64,000 nt of DNA from Opitutia bacterium ISCC 52 (GCA_014529675.2 CP076040.1:3987894-4051893), one strand, 5' to 3'. Numbered from the stretch's first letter, positions 26,290 through 35,155 are shown. The notes: generated by a model from the letters alone, not told the origin. Translations and numbers: made by a program.

Positions 26290-27387
26290 TTATCTGACTA
26301 CGCGTGCTCCGCCGCCGCCCATAATCTTTTCTACTTCAGCCACCGTAGCCATAGAGGTATCCCCCGGAGTCGTCATGGCAAGAGCACCATGCGCAGCGCC
26401 GTAGTTCACAGCCTTGCCAGGATCTCCAGTGCTCAGGAAACCGTAAATCAACCCGGAAGCAAAACTGTCACCACCACCCACACGATCCATGATTTCAAGG
26501 GCTGGGTAGGAGTTCGACTCATAAAATTCACCATCGTGCCAACAAATAGCGCCCCAGTCATTAACGGTAGCGGTTTTTACAGCCCGTAAGGTTGTAGCCG
26601 TTGCCTGAAAATTAGGAAACTCTGAGACAGCCGTCTCGATCATCTTTTTAAAGCTATCGATTTCGATATGGGAAATGTTTTCATCCACGCCTTCTACTTC
26701 GAAGCCGAGACAAGCAGTGAAATCTTCTTCGTTGCCAATCATCACATCCACATACTGAGCAATCTCACGATTCACACTCTGCGCTTTTTCGTGACCACCA
26801 ATGCTCTTCCAAAGAGAGGGACGGTAATTCAGATCGTAAGAAACAATGGTTCCGTGCTTCTTGGCTGCTTTAACCGATTCAATAACTACCTCAGGTGTAG
26901 TCGCTGAGAGAGCGGCATAAATTCCTCCGGTGTGGAACCAACGAACACCTTCTTCACCAAATAGTTTTTCCCAGTCAATGTCACCGGGCTTGATTTGACT
27001 GGCTGCAGTAAGTCCACGATCTGGGACACCTACGGCTCCACGAATACCGAATCCGCGCTCAGTGAAATTCAATCCATTGCGAACTTCGCGACCGAGTCCA
27101 TCATAGGGGACCCATTGAACCCAAGAGGTATCAACACCTCCTTGAAGAATAAAGTCTTCGATCGAATGCCCCACTTCGTTATCTGCAAATGCAGTTACGA
27201 CTCCGGCACGCAGGCCGAAGCATTTCCGACCACCACGGGCGACATTGTATTCTCCGCCACCTTCCCAGGCTTGAAAGCTACGGGCAGTACGAATTCTACC
27301 TTCGCCAGGATCAAGACGAAGCATAATTTCGCCCAGGGATACGATGTCATATTTGCAGGACTCTGCTGATTTTATTTCGATACTCAT
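26290..27387 (-). CDS. kdgK: PfkB-family sugar kinase, probable 2-dehydro-3-deoxygluconokinase
   Basis: 365 residues of the ribokinase/PfkB fold. The N-terminal substrate site is LGEIMLRLDP with GGEYNVARG, and the C-terminal anion-hole motif is DRVGGGDSFASGLIYG with the catalytic Asp. Length and the WFHTGGIYAALS segment resemble KdgK proteins, which phosphorylate 2-keto-3-deoxygluconate to KDPG. The operon context (uxaC, SDR) fits: fructuronate to mannonate to KDG to KDPG. Mannonate dehydratase and KDPG aldolase are not in the window. Assignment to KdgK rather than another PfkB kinase depends mainly on context. Confidence 0.85.
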   Translation of the reverse strand: MSIEIKSAESCKYDIVSLGEIMLRLDPGEGRIRTARSFQAWEGGGEYNVARGGRKCFGLRAGVVTAFADNEVGHSIEDFILQGGVDTSWVQWVPYDGLGREVRNGLNFTERGFGIRGAVGVPDRGLTAASQIKPGDIDWEKLFGEEGVRWFHTGGIYAALSATTPEVVIESVKAAKKHGTIVSYDLNYRPSLWKSIGGHEKAQSVNREIAQYVDVMIGNEEDFTACLGFEVEGVDENISHIEIDSFKKMIETAVSEFPNFQATATTLRAVKTATVNDWGAICWHDGEFYESNSYPALEIMDRVGGGDSFASGLIYGFLSTGDPGKAVNYGAAHGALAMTTPGDTSMATVAEVEKIMGGGGARVVR

Positions 27388-27408
27388 AATTCTATAATCA
27401 GTTAAAGG

Positions 27409-28506
27409 TTATTTAGATGCTGGAAATTGGGAGCGATCCCACATTGGGGCACCACACTCAGTTGCGATTTCATCAAAGGCATCCAGCTCTGCCGTTGAAA
27501 ATAAAAGTCCGTTATTCTTCTCCGATCGAGCAGCAGCTCCAGCTTCAATCTGGCCCGGCAACAAACAATTCTCATTACCATGCCCAAGAATGTCGTCGAT
27601 GACAGCTTTGATGTTTTCGGATTGGTTGCGACCTTTGGCGAATGCACCCCCACTGATCGCGTCGAGATGAATGACCTGAAAGTAAAAGCATGGAGTTCTT
27701 TTCTCCTCTGGATCCGATAATTTTTTACTTCGAATCGTCGGGAGTGATCCTCCGATTAAACCACCCACCAATTCGTTGATTAAACTGAGCCCATACCCCT
27801 TGTGAGCACCAAACGGCAACAATGCTTCTGCTTCGTTCGCATCCGTTGTAGCATTTCCGTCTCTGTCCACCGCTGCATTGGGTGGCAATGGAACTCCTTC
27901 GCGCTTGAGCTGCTGCACTCGCCCCATGGCAACCACGGAGGTGGCCCAGTCGATGACAATCGGAAAGCCAACTGAATCCGTCGTAGGAAATCCCCAACTG
28001 TGAGGATTGGTTCCAAGAGTAGGAAATTTTCCCATGAAGGGCACGACTTCCGCCAACGCGGCGGTGCAATTGGTATAAGCAATGTAACCCCGCTTTGCAG
28101 CATCCATCACATAGCCTCCACCCCACAGGTAATGAAAGGCGTTATCCACGCTAACCTGTCCAATGCCATACTCATCTGCCAGCTCGATACAGCGATCAAG
28201 TGCGTCATAGGCAGTTGCCTGCCCCAACTTTCGATTCGCATTCCAGACTTCAGAAGCGGCAAATCTTGAAGGTAGTTTTTCAATGTTGGCAGCAGGTAAA
28301 CAACCATCCGCCTCAGAGCCAAAAAGGTGATCCAAATGAAGGGCTTTGAGGGCATTGTGCGTACGAATACCATGCCAGGAAGCATAAGAGGAAAAGCGCG
28401 CAGCAGCAGCAGATTCTTCAACCGTAAACCCACGATGCTGGTATGCTTTTTCCACTAACTCATTATGAGTAGCAGTTGGAACAATATAAAAATCTTCGGT
28501 GCTCAT
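27409..28506 (-). CDS. Malate/L-lactate dehydrogenase (Ldh_2/YlbC) family oxidoreductase
   Basis: 365 residues of the Ldh_2 fold (distinct from classical lactate dehydrogenases). Family marks are SSYASWHGIRTHN (family usually SHG), the central NCTAALAEV (family NS/T), LGTNPHSWGFPT, and FGAHKGYGLSLINELV. Members reduce 2-keto acids, diketogulonate, ureidoglycolate-type or imino substrates with NAD(P)H. Within a uronate operon a keto-sugar-acid reductase or oxidase is the likely role. It lies 21 bp upstream of the kinase and 22 bp downstream of a D-2-hydroxyacid dehydrogenase. Confidence 0.9.
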   Translation of the reverse strand: MSTEDFYIVPTATHNELVEKAYQHRGFTVEESAAAARFSSYASWHGIRTHNALKALHLDHLFGSEADGCLPAANIEKLPSRFAASEVWNANRKLGQATAYDALDRCIELADEYGIGQVSVDNAFHYLWGGGYVMDAAKRGYIAYTNCTAALAEVVPFMGKFPTLGTNPHSWGFPTTDSVGFPIVIDWATSVVAMGRVQQLKREGVPLPPNAAVDRDGNATTDANEAEALLPFGAHKGYGLSLINELVGGLIGGSLPTIRSKKLSDPEEKRTPCFYFQVIHLDAISGGAFAKGRNQSENIKAVIDDILGHGNENCLLPGQIEAGAAARSEKNNGLLFSTAELDAFDEIATECGAPMWDRSQFPASK

Positions 28507-28528
28507 CTCTAAGTGAAAGTTCGGAATA

Positions 28529-29503
28529 TCAATCAGCAGGCCAAGGAGCTTTGTTTGCCTGAGCTTCGGGAGGGTTTCCCTGAAAAAAGTGCAGCAGGTT
28601 TCTTACAGCCATACTCGCTTGCCGCTGAACAGACTCGTGGGTGCGGGATCCGATATGAGGTGAAACGATACAATTTTTGGCCGATAAAAGAACATGATCT
28701 TCCGGGGGTGGCTCAACTTCGAGCACATCGGTTCCATAGCCGCGAACTTTTCCAGAATTTAATGCATTAGCCATCGCTTCGGAATCAACGAGCTCACCCC
28801 GAGCACAATTGAGCAACACGACTCCATCTTGCATCGAAGCAATGCTGTCTTCGTTAACCATAGAGTGTGTCTCTTCAGTAAGATTGGTATGCAGCGAGAG
28901 AACATGGGCCGCCTCAAAAACATCAGCAATACTGTCGCAGCGTTCAATCCCCTGCTCTTCAGCAAAGGATTCGGGCCAGTAAATATCATAAGCAATAACA
29001 GGCATACCAAACGCTTTGGCTCGAAGCGCCACTTCTCGTCCAATCCGACCCAGACCGATAATCCCTATCGTTTTGCCCATTATCTCATTTCCGGTCAGTC
29101 GAGTCCACTCGCCTGCACGGGTGTGATTTACTTCCTCAACAAGGTTACGGAAAATGGCTAGCAGAAGTCCAAATGTATGTTCAGCAACGGTGGTGTGGTT
29201 TACACCCGGACAAAAGGTAAGCGGGATTCCAACTTTGTCGGTGTAATCTACATCAATTTTGTCCAATCCGATCCCATACTTGGATATAATTTTAAGCCGC
29301 GGAAGGGCCTTATCGATGACCGCCGCAGTGATCGCATCGTCACCGCAAATCATCCCGTCTACTTCTCCAACAAGCTCTAACATTTGCTCCTCGGTCAGTG
29401 GACCGCGCTCACGCACGATCTCAAAGTCAGATTGTGCAAGCAATTCATGATGGATTCCCGGTGTATCCTGGAATGATGTAGTCGTTAGCAAAATCCGTGT
29501 CAT
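28529..29503 (-). CDS. D-2-hydroxyacid dehydrogenase (phosphoglycerate dehydrogenase-like)
   Basis: 324 residues from ATG 29503; an in-frame upstream start at 29551 adds 16 residues that do not look like the family. The NAD-binding motif is GLGRIG with the downstream acidic YDIYWPE, the substrate-binding arginine lies in NCARGELVD, the glutamate in LEVEPPP and the catalytic histidine in SPHIGSRT. First gene of the uxaC operon, so its promoter should lie in 29503-29570. It probably oxidises or reduces a sugar-derived 2-hydroxy/2-keto acid; a serine-biosynthesis role is less likely given the short length and operon. Confidence 0.9.
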   Translation of the reverse strand: MTRILLTTTSFQDTPGIHHELLAQSDFEIVRERGPLTEEQMLELVGEVDGMICGDDAITAAVIDKALPRLKIISKYGIGLDKIDVDYTDKVGIPLTFCPGVNHTTVAEHTFGLLLAIFRNLVEEVNHTRAGEWTRLTGNEIMGKTIGIIGLGRIGREVALRAKAFGMPVIAYDIYWPESFAEEQGIERCDSIADVFEAAHVLSLHTNLTEETHSMVNEDSIASMQDGVVLLNCARGELVDSEAMANALNSGKVRGYGTDVLEVEPPPEDHVLLSAKNCIVSPHIGSRTHESVQRQASMAVRNLLHFFQGNPPEAQANKAPWPAD

Positions 29504-29570
29504 AGCAGAAGCGACCCAGAATCTAACACGTGTTGGTTTCTGTCCAGCCAAATCGAATCAGAAGTAAAAA

Positions 29571-29774
29571 TCCCCAAGGTTGTCCCAGATTTTGGTATCT
29601 ATCATGATGATCACAGGCTTCGCGATCATTGCAGTATTAACAGGCATCGTTACCTCTGAGCTACACCGCGAATTGGATCACGTAAGGATGGACACCCGCG
29701 TATGCGAAGGTTGCGGACACGAAGGACACGACAGAAAAGCCCTACACTGCAAAATGTGCGGTCATCATCTGTAA
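29571..29774 (+). pseudogene. Potassium/ion channel, C-terminal remnant
   Basis: The open frame reads SPRLSQILVSIMMITGFAII, then AVLTGIVTSEL, and ends with a small zinc-ribbon-like tail with two CxxC pairs (CEGCGHEGHD and CKMCGHHL). This is the final pore-lining helix plus the C-terminal tail found at the end of many bacterial voltage-gated-type K+ channels, where the text before it should be the selectivity filter (GYGD) and five further helices. None of that is upstream: a TAA lies six codons before SQIL, and the next upstream gene runs the other way. The only in-frame start is TTG 29580. Confidence 0.75.
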
Positions 29775-29783
29775 ATCGCTCAC

Positions 29784-30563
29784 CTACCCTGGAATGGGCC
29801 AGACCTCTCCTGCCATAAATCCACCATCAACAAAAATGTTCTGGCCGGTCACATAATTGGAAGCTGCTGAGGCCAGGAAAACCGTAGTGCCCACGAGATC
29901 CTCGGGAGATCCCAAGCGCTCCATCGGCACCCGATTCTTTCCCCACTCCTGCATCGTAGGGTCGGACCATAATTTTGCAGTCAGGGGTGTTTCAATAAAG
30001 CCAGGACAAATAGTATTCACCTGGATATTGTGTTTACCGAGTTCAACTGCATGGGCTTTGCCCAGTTGACCAACGGCACCCTTGGTAGACGTATAAACAG
30101 AAACCTGACTAAGAGAGATCCCGGTGTTGATAGATCCGATATGAATGATCTTTCCTCGCTTACGAGAAATCATCTCTTTGGCTGCAAGCTGAGTCAGAAA
30201 ATACAGCCCTTTCTGGTTCACAGCTACAATCTCATCGTAGTGCTCTTCAGTCACCTCAGTAAAAGGCTCACGGATGTTCATGCCAGCATTGTTCACCAGA
30301 ATATCGAGCTGACCGTAGGCTTTCAAAGTTGCCTCCACTCCGCCCTGAATCGAATCAAGATCTTTCATGTCCATCTCGTAAGCAATCGCTTCGCCACCAG
30401 AATCATTGATTGAGGCAACGGCCTCATCTAATTGCGCCCGCGTTCTGGCCGCACAAACGACTTTCGCCCCGTGCGCAGCGAGACCTTCCACAATTCCGCG
30501 ACCAATTCCACGACCCGCTCCCGTTACAAGAGCCACTTTACCATCAAGAGAAAACAGAGACAT
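29784..30563 (-). CDS. SDR-family sugar/gluconate dehydrogenase
   Basis: 259 residues from ATG 30563 (a TTG five codons upstream is also open). Classical SDR: GAGRGIGRG nucleotide site, NNAGMN, GSINTGISLSQVSVYTSTK with the catalytic Ser, Tyr and Lys, and VNTICPGFIETPLT. Sequence style is that of gluconate 5-dehydrogenase or glucose 1-dehydrogenase relatives. It faces the same way as the uxaC operon but is separated from it by the channel remnant, so it could be a separate transcript feeding the same sugar-acid pathway. tmRNA lies 100 bp upstream on the same strand. Confidence 0.88.
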   Translation of the reverse strand: MSLFSLDGKVALVTGAGRGIGRGIVEGLAAHGAKVVCAARTRAQLDEAVASINDSGGEAIAYEMDMKDLDSIQGGVEATLKAYGQLDILVNNAGMNIREPFTEVTEEHYDEIVAVNQKGLYFLTQLAAKEMISRKRGKIIHIGSINTGISLSQVSVYTSTKGAVGQLGKAHAVELGKHNIQVNTICPGFIETPLTAKLWSDPTMQEWGKNRVPMERLGSPEDLVGTTVFLASAASNYVTGQNIFVDGGFMAGEVWPIPG

Positions 30564-30665
30564 ACCCTTAACTGACAAGGAACCAAGGTCATTTGCAAGA
30601 GCTAGGTTGCTTAGGCAATATTTTGACAGGAATTACGTTTTATTTACGTAAGTCATTGATTATAT

Positions 30666-31023
<358 letters not shown>

Positions 31024-31175
31024 ATAAAAATCCCTAAGGATCAATGAAGTCTTGGCTGAGAACTTCAAAGAACAAAAAAGTTGCTACAAAATGCTCCGAT
31101 TTAGCCGGAAATCAAGCGATTAGTGTTAAATCCCTCATCCATTGATAAAGGATGTATAAGTGAATCTTAACTCTT

Positions 31176-31418
31176 TCAGTTAAAATCCAAAAAGGTCTGT
31201 TTCAAGTGGTGCTCTTTGGGAGGCTCGGGTTGGTAGAAGGGCTCGATGTGCACTGGCTTTACTTCGACGGGTTTTGCGGGGATCCATTTTCTAGGTCCCT
31301 GGCGTTTCTTGGCCCTTCTCCGTTTTGCACTGTGTTGGCCCACTTCTCTACAGGCCTCGGAGTAAGTCAGACCCTTTTCTGACATCAACCGGTATACCTT
31401 ATGTAGGAAAGGACCCAT
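31176..31418 (-). CDS. Small basic hypothetical protein (80 aa)
   Basis: 80 codons, ATG 31418 to TAA 31176. The centre is strongly basic (AKRRRAKKRQGPRKW) and the first third has a helical segment LMSEKGLTYSEACREVG, reminiscent of short DNA- or RNA-binding helices. The C-terminal half is proline-rich. There is no good ribosome binding site before ATG 31418, and an internal ATG at 31385 is an alternative. It lies upstream of tmRNA on the same strand. Not assigned to a family. Confidence 0.55.
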   Translation of the reverse strand: MGPFLHKVYRLMSEKGLTYSEACREVGQHSAKRRRAKKRQGPRKWIPAKPVEVKPVHIEPFYQPEPPKEHHLKQTFLDFN

Positions 31419-31651
31419 AGTTTTAGTGAATTGCGGTTCTTCAATTTTTCAAACGACGGAGGTCGAATGTTAATAACTAATTATGACGTCCGAGAACGGC
31501 AATTGTTCCACAAATTGCTTTCTTTCAATCATTTAGTATGATAATGTAGTTGAAATCCTTTCAAACGGAACTGACGCCTTAACTTACCTGTCTCAACCTT
31601 TTCCCGTTACCAACACCAGCGCAGAATACGCTTGGGATAACCCGTACTACC

Positions 31652-32347
31652 ATGAAAACCAAACATTTCCTTCGTTGTATATTCGTTCTTGTACTAACCC
31701 CATTCTGGGCCCAAGGTGCTGCCTTCCTCAAATTCGACGGTGTCGATGGTGAATCCAAGGATAAAGACCACAAAGGCTGGATCGACATCGAATCCATATC
31801 CTAGCGAGATGACGGTCATAAAGATTGGATTGTCATCGAATCGTTTAGCCAAGTGGTTCACCGCGACATCGCTACCCGAAACGTAAGGGCAAAACGGGAT
31901 ACCACTCCAGGTCAGGGCACGGGGAAGAGGGATGCCGCCTCGGGACAAGCAACTGGCAGGCGTGATGCAGCCTCGGGCCTTGCCACTGGTAAACGTGACG
32001 CTGCCTCAGGACGACCAACGGGTCGCAGGGATGCCGCTTCTGGCATGGCAACGGGCAAACGCCAACACAAACCCGTCAGGGTGACCAAGGGAATTGACAA
32101 AGCGACTCCCCTACTCGCAAAGGCTCTCAGCAGTGGCAATTCAATGGGCAATGTGACCATCCAACGGACACATGAAGGAAAGTCCGAAACAATCACACTC
32201 ATAAACGCCACCGTGGCAGAGGTGCAGAAAAGTGGAAATACCGAACATGTCACTTTTAATTATCAGCAGCTTCGCCAGGTGCCCAATTCCAGTGTCCGAG
32301 GTTGGAACCCAAAAGACAAAAGAGCCATCCAAGGTACCGCTAAATAA
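31652..32347 (+). pseudogene. Exported Hcp-like protein with 33-bp repeats and an internal TAG
   Basis: Frame from ATG 31652: signal peptide (about residues 1-23), then AAFLKFDGVDGESKDKDHKG and WIDIES, the opening of the Hcp/COG3157 fold. A TAG at 31802-31804 interrupts codon 51. After it a second, diverged copy of the same 16-codon block follows (GHKDWIVIESFSQ), in which CAA (Gln) stands where the first copy has TAG. Then come five 11-residue repeats and an Hcp-like C-terminal half (KPVRVTKGIDKATPLLAKAL, VTIQRTHEG, ITLINATVAEV). Re-initiation at GTG 31853 would give 164 residues without signal peptide. Either a pseudogene or an odd recoded gene. Confidence 0.7.
31892..32056 (+). repeat. Five tandem 33-bp repeats encoding (K/R)RDAASGxxTG
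   Basis: Units start at 31892, 31925, 31958, 31991 and 32024. They encode KRDTTPGQGTG, KRDAASGQATG, RRDAASGLATG, KRDAASGRPTG and RRDAASGMATG. An even more diverged copy may precede (HRDIATRNVRA). DNA identity between units is lower than protein identity, with many changes at third codon positions, so the array has been under protein-level selection. Confidence 0.9.
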
Positions 32348-32386
32348 AAGGCGGATAGAACCACTCAGATCTATTTAGTTACTTAC

Positions 32387-32424
32387 AAAAAAGCCGAAGC
32401 GGAATCACCTGCTTCGGCTTTTTT
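32387..32424. terminator. Strong bidirectional Rho-independent terminator
   Basis: AAAAAAGCCGAAGC (32387-32400) and GCTTCGGCTTTTTT (32411-32424) are exact reverse complements around a 10-nt loop, with an A-run on one side and T-run on the other. It lies between the convergent Hcp-like gene and the thioredoxin gene and serves both. Confidence 0.92.
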
Positions 32425-32444
32425 CGAAATGGAAATTACTCTAC

Positions 32445-33371
32445 TCAAAGATTCACACCCAGGGAGGCCAAAGTCTTCGTCAATTCGGGATCCATTGGAT
32501 GTCCGTTGTATAAAACCTGTCCATCCGGAGTAAGGAGGATCATACGAGGAATTGAGTTAATAGCCAATGCTCTGGAAAAGGGACTCGACTCAGGTTCGAT
32601 AAGCCAGGGCATATCCATACCATGTTTCTCCTGCACTTCACGCGCATGGCGTAATTGGTCTGAGCGATCGGTATTCATACCAGCTACAAAGACGCCTTGA
32701 GCTGGCAGCGTATCCGCCTTCTTTTTCAACTCGGGCATGAGCTGGATACAAGGACCACACCAACTAGCCCAAAAATCTAATAAAATAGCCTTCTGACCTT
32801 GGGAAGCCTTTGCCAGGGTAGTCATAGAACCATCCACAGACAGAATTTCCAAATCCATAGGAATCCGGAGATTTTTCATGGCCTCTTTCTGAGCAGTTTT
32901 CTCGTGATGGTCCTGAACCAAACGAGCCATACCGAACATATTACTGACCTCGGGACTTTTCCAAAAGCCTTCTTTGGTATGACGTTCGAAGCCTTCCATA
33001 TCGCCAGCTTCATTGGCTCTAAGTGCCTTCAAATTTTCGATCAACCCATGGACTTGATTGCGTGTGGAGAAGAAGCCTCCTTGGCCAACAACAAACTCAT
33101 CGGCACTCGCCTCCATTTCAGGAATGAGAGCTAAGACAGCCTGCAAATCGCTGCTCCCCAATAGGTTTAACACTTTACTTTCCAGCAACACAGAAGCTTT
33201 TACACCTGCAGCTTCCGCCGAATTGTATGCCGCATCAAAATCTGCCTCTTGATCGACGGCTGCTGCGCGAAGTGCCTCAAGTGGACTCGCTACAGTCTCG
33301 GTCTGTTCATCCTGGGCGGTAAGAAAAATGGGGCTTACCAAGATAGCAATTAATACTAAAATATTCTTCAT
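32445..33371 (-). CDS. TlpA-like thioredoxin-fold protein (exported)
   Basis: 308 residues: signal peptide (MKNILVLIAILVSPIFLTAQ), an N-terminal helical domain of about 150 residues (LEALRAAAVDQEADFDAAYNSA and onwards), then a thioredoxin domain with WASWCGPC and the cis-proline in SIPRMILL. AhpC/TSA-TlpA proteins reduce or exchange disulfides in the periplasm, often in cytochrome maturation or oxidative stress. The helical N-terminal extension is common in PVC bacteria. It ends in front of a shared terminator. Confidence 0.9.
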   Translation of the reverse strand: MKNILVLIAILVSPIFLTAQDEQTETVASPLEALRAAAVDQEADFDAAYNSAEAAGVKASVLLESKVLNLLGSSDLQAVLALIPEMEASADEFVVGQGGFFSTRNQVHGLIENLKALRANEAGDMEGFERHTKEGFWKSPEVSNMFGMARLVQDHHEKTAQKEAMKNLRIPMDLEILSVDGSMTTLAKASQGQKAILLDFWASWCGPCIQLMPELKKKADTLPAQGVFVAGMNTDRSDQLRHAREVQEKHGMDMPWLIEPESSPFSRALAINSIPRMILLTPDGQVLYNGHPMDPELTKTLASLGVNL

Positions 33372-33525
33372 AATGCGGGTAGTTACTTTATGGGAGGCAA
33401 TTGCCGCCCGATTGTTCCCGCCTTCTTCCCCCCTATTTTAATCAAAGTCAATAATAGGCTGGCATCGGTATTATTGGCCAACTTAGATATTCACCCTCCT
33501 CTAATCCCTATTTCACTTCAAAAAT

Positions 33526-34395
33526 ATGAGCAAAGAAACCATCGCTTTCATTGGAACCGGAGTCATGGGTCGCAGCATGGCTGGACACCTTCTCAACGCC
33601 GGGTATCCGCTAAATGTATACAACCGCACAAAGTCTAAAACAGACGAGCTCGTTGCAGCAGGAGCGACCTGGTGCGATACTCCAAGTGCCGCCTCCGCAG
33701 GTGCAGATATAATAATCACTATCGTTGGTTTTCCGAAGGATGTGGAAGAAGTTTATCTCGGCGATGACGGGATTCTTGCCAATGCGAAGTCAGGCTCATT
33801 GTTCATTGATATGACCACCTCTAGTCCGGCCCTCGCCAAAAAAATTGCTGAGACCGCTGAAGGAAAAGGCATTGGCTCGCTAGATGCTCCCGTATCAGGT
33901 GGAGACCTGGGGGCAAAAGAAGCACGCCTCTCCATTATGGTTGGTGGTAGCCAGGCAGATTTTGACCGAGCGCTCCCAGCATTTGAAATCATGGGGAAGA
34001 ATATTCAGCTCCAAGGCCCTGCTGGATCCGGGCAATACACGAAGATGGTGAACCAAATCGCTATTGCAGCTGGAATGTTGGGAATCACAGAAGCCATGGC
34101 CTATGCCAAGAAATCAGGCCTCGATCCTTTTCATGTTCTAAAAAGTATTGAAACGGGTGCTGCTGGAAGCTGGTCATTGAGTAATCTTTCCCCTCGCGCC
34201 CTTAAAGGCGATTTCGCTCCCGGGTTTTTTGTGAAGCACTTTATCAAGGATATGCGAATCGCCATCGAGTCGGCCGACGAAATGGGCCTGGAGTTGCCAG
34301 GATTGAAGTTGGCCAAGTCTCTCTATGACAAATTAGCTGCTCAAGGCGGAGAAGACAATGGGACGCAGGCGCTGTTGAAGCTGTATAGCGAGTAG
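33526..34395 (+). CDS. NAD(P)-dependent beta-hydroxyacid dehydrogenase (GarR/3-hydroxyisobutyrate type)
   Basis: 289 residues. The nucleotide site is IGTGVMGRSMAGHL, the substrate motif DAPVSGG, and the catalytic lysine lies in GQYTKMVNQI. These enzymes reduce tartronate semialdehyde, succinic semialdehyde or glyoxylate, or oxidise 3-hydroxyisobutyrate. In sugar-acid degrading bacteria the tartronate semialdehyde reductase role (GarR) is common, which would fit the uronate operon about 4 kb away, but the gene is separate. No defects seen. Confidence 0.9.
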   Translation: MSKETIAFIGTGVMGRSMAGHLLNAGYPLNVYNRTKSKTDELVAAGATWCDTPSAASAGADIIITIVGFPKDVEEVYLGDDGILANAKSGSLFIDMTTSSPALAKKIAETAEGKGIGSLDAPVSGGDLGAKEARLSIMVGGSQADFDRALPAFEIMGKNIQLQGPAGSGQYTKMVNQIAIAAGMLGITEAMAYAKKSGLDPFHVLKSIETGAAGSWSLSNLSPRALKGDFAPGFFVKHFIKDMRIAIESADEMGLELPGLKLAKSLYDKLAAQGGEDNGTQALLKLYSE

Positions 34396-34673
34396 CAAGG
34401 CGGTTCGACAGATGGTCGTAAGCCTTGATGAAAAAACTCTCTTGCGACCGTCATAAAAGTCACCGAATCCCCCAGATTGTTGTTTACGACCATCTTCGGG
34501 CTAACATGCCGCGTGTTGTTTCGGTCTGATTCTCATCCGATCTGTTATTCTGCGCTTCGCTTGTAGATGTGGCACTTCGTTTGGTAGTCGTCGTTTCACT
34601 CCTCGGAACTCATTCTTCAATCGGTCACGCACCAATGTGCGCTTCCTCATTCCTCATTTGTCAAGCATGACAT

Positions 34674-34739
34674 CTTAACTCAGTGGACCACCTTGCTAAA
34701 AGTCGCGGGACGGTCCGGCAGGTGGTCGGCGGAGTTAAG
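34674..34739. repeat. Nested palindrome (REP/MITE-like)
   Basis: CTTAACTC (34674-34681) pairs with GAGTTAAG (34732-34739), and inside it GACCACCT (34686-34693) pairs with AGGTGGTC (34720-34727). The 66-bp unit has the same two-storey architecture as the element at 5034-5152, though a different sequence. Confidence 0.6.
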
Positions 34740-34828
34740 AAAGCAAACTACCTTAACCTTCGCGTTCTCCATGGTGTCACCCGTGCTTCGCGTGAAGCTA
34801 TGCAGGGCAGGCTAACCATGGCTACAAC

Positions 34829-34849
34829 GGGCGCCTCGGCGATGCGCCC
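34829..34849. repeat. GC-rich hairpin
   Basis: GGGCGC and GCGCCC flank a nine-base loop; CCTAC follows. It lies 10 bp from the stop codon of the sulfatase remnant and could be part of a dispersed repeat. Confidence 0.4.
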
Positions 34850-34858
34850 CTACCTTAT

Positions 34859-35155
34859 CTAGAGCGGGCGTGTAACTGCGTTTTCCGGAATCCACTTTTC
34901 GCGGTCACGCTTCCGTTTGATTTCCCAAGCTTGTTTGGCAAGTCGAGTGTGTTCTTCTGCTCGGTGATCGAGTGGCCAGTTCGGATCTGGGCGATGAGCC
35001 TCTTGAAAAATAGCCAGTGCTTTATCTACCAAATCCCCACGAGAACCAGATAGATCATTGGACTCGGCTGCATCCAGGGAGAGGTCATAAATTTCCACGG
35101 GTCGATCGATCCCATTCCGGACTGCTTTCCATTGGTCCCACCGAGCGGCTTGCAC
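34859..35155 (-). pseudogene. S1 sulfatase, C-terminal remnant
   Basis: 98 codons from GTG 35155. The protein begins at [14 protein letters not shown] and continues with IEIYDLS-type text ([17 protein letters not shown]), the C-terminal strand of S1 sulfatases in which the product line reads W K . . . . and then the ELYDL...E.N.L block. The catalytic core (about 400 residues) is missing, and an in-frame TAA lies three codons upstream, so this is a leftover. A palindrome at 35162-35201 sits exactly at the breakpoint. Confidence 0.75.

Larger units (their letters stand above)
34396..34858. other. Non-coding, palindrome-rich stretch of about 460 bp
   Basis: No intact gene. It contains a nested palindrome at 34674-34739, a GC-rich hairpin at 34829-34849, two CCATGG sites framing an imperfect repeat (about 34768-34820), and no recognisable protein remains. 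The composition differs from flanking genes, which suggests accumulation of small repeats in a decayed region. Confidence 0.55.

Noticed and set aside
31892-32056. Five regularly spaced 33-bp repeats, reminiscent of a CRISPR array
   Set aside because: The units are directly adjacent without spacers, diverge at third codon positions and encode an 11-residue peptide repeat in frame with a protein.
31652-32347. Evidence for a type VI secretion system
   Set aside because: Only an exported Hcp-like protein is present; no sheath, baseplate, ClpV or VgrG gene lies in the window.
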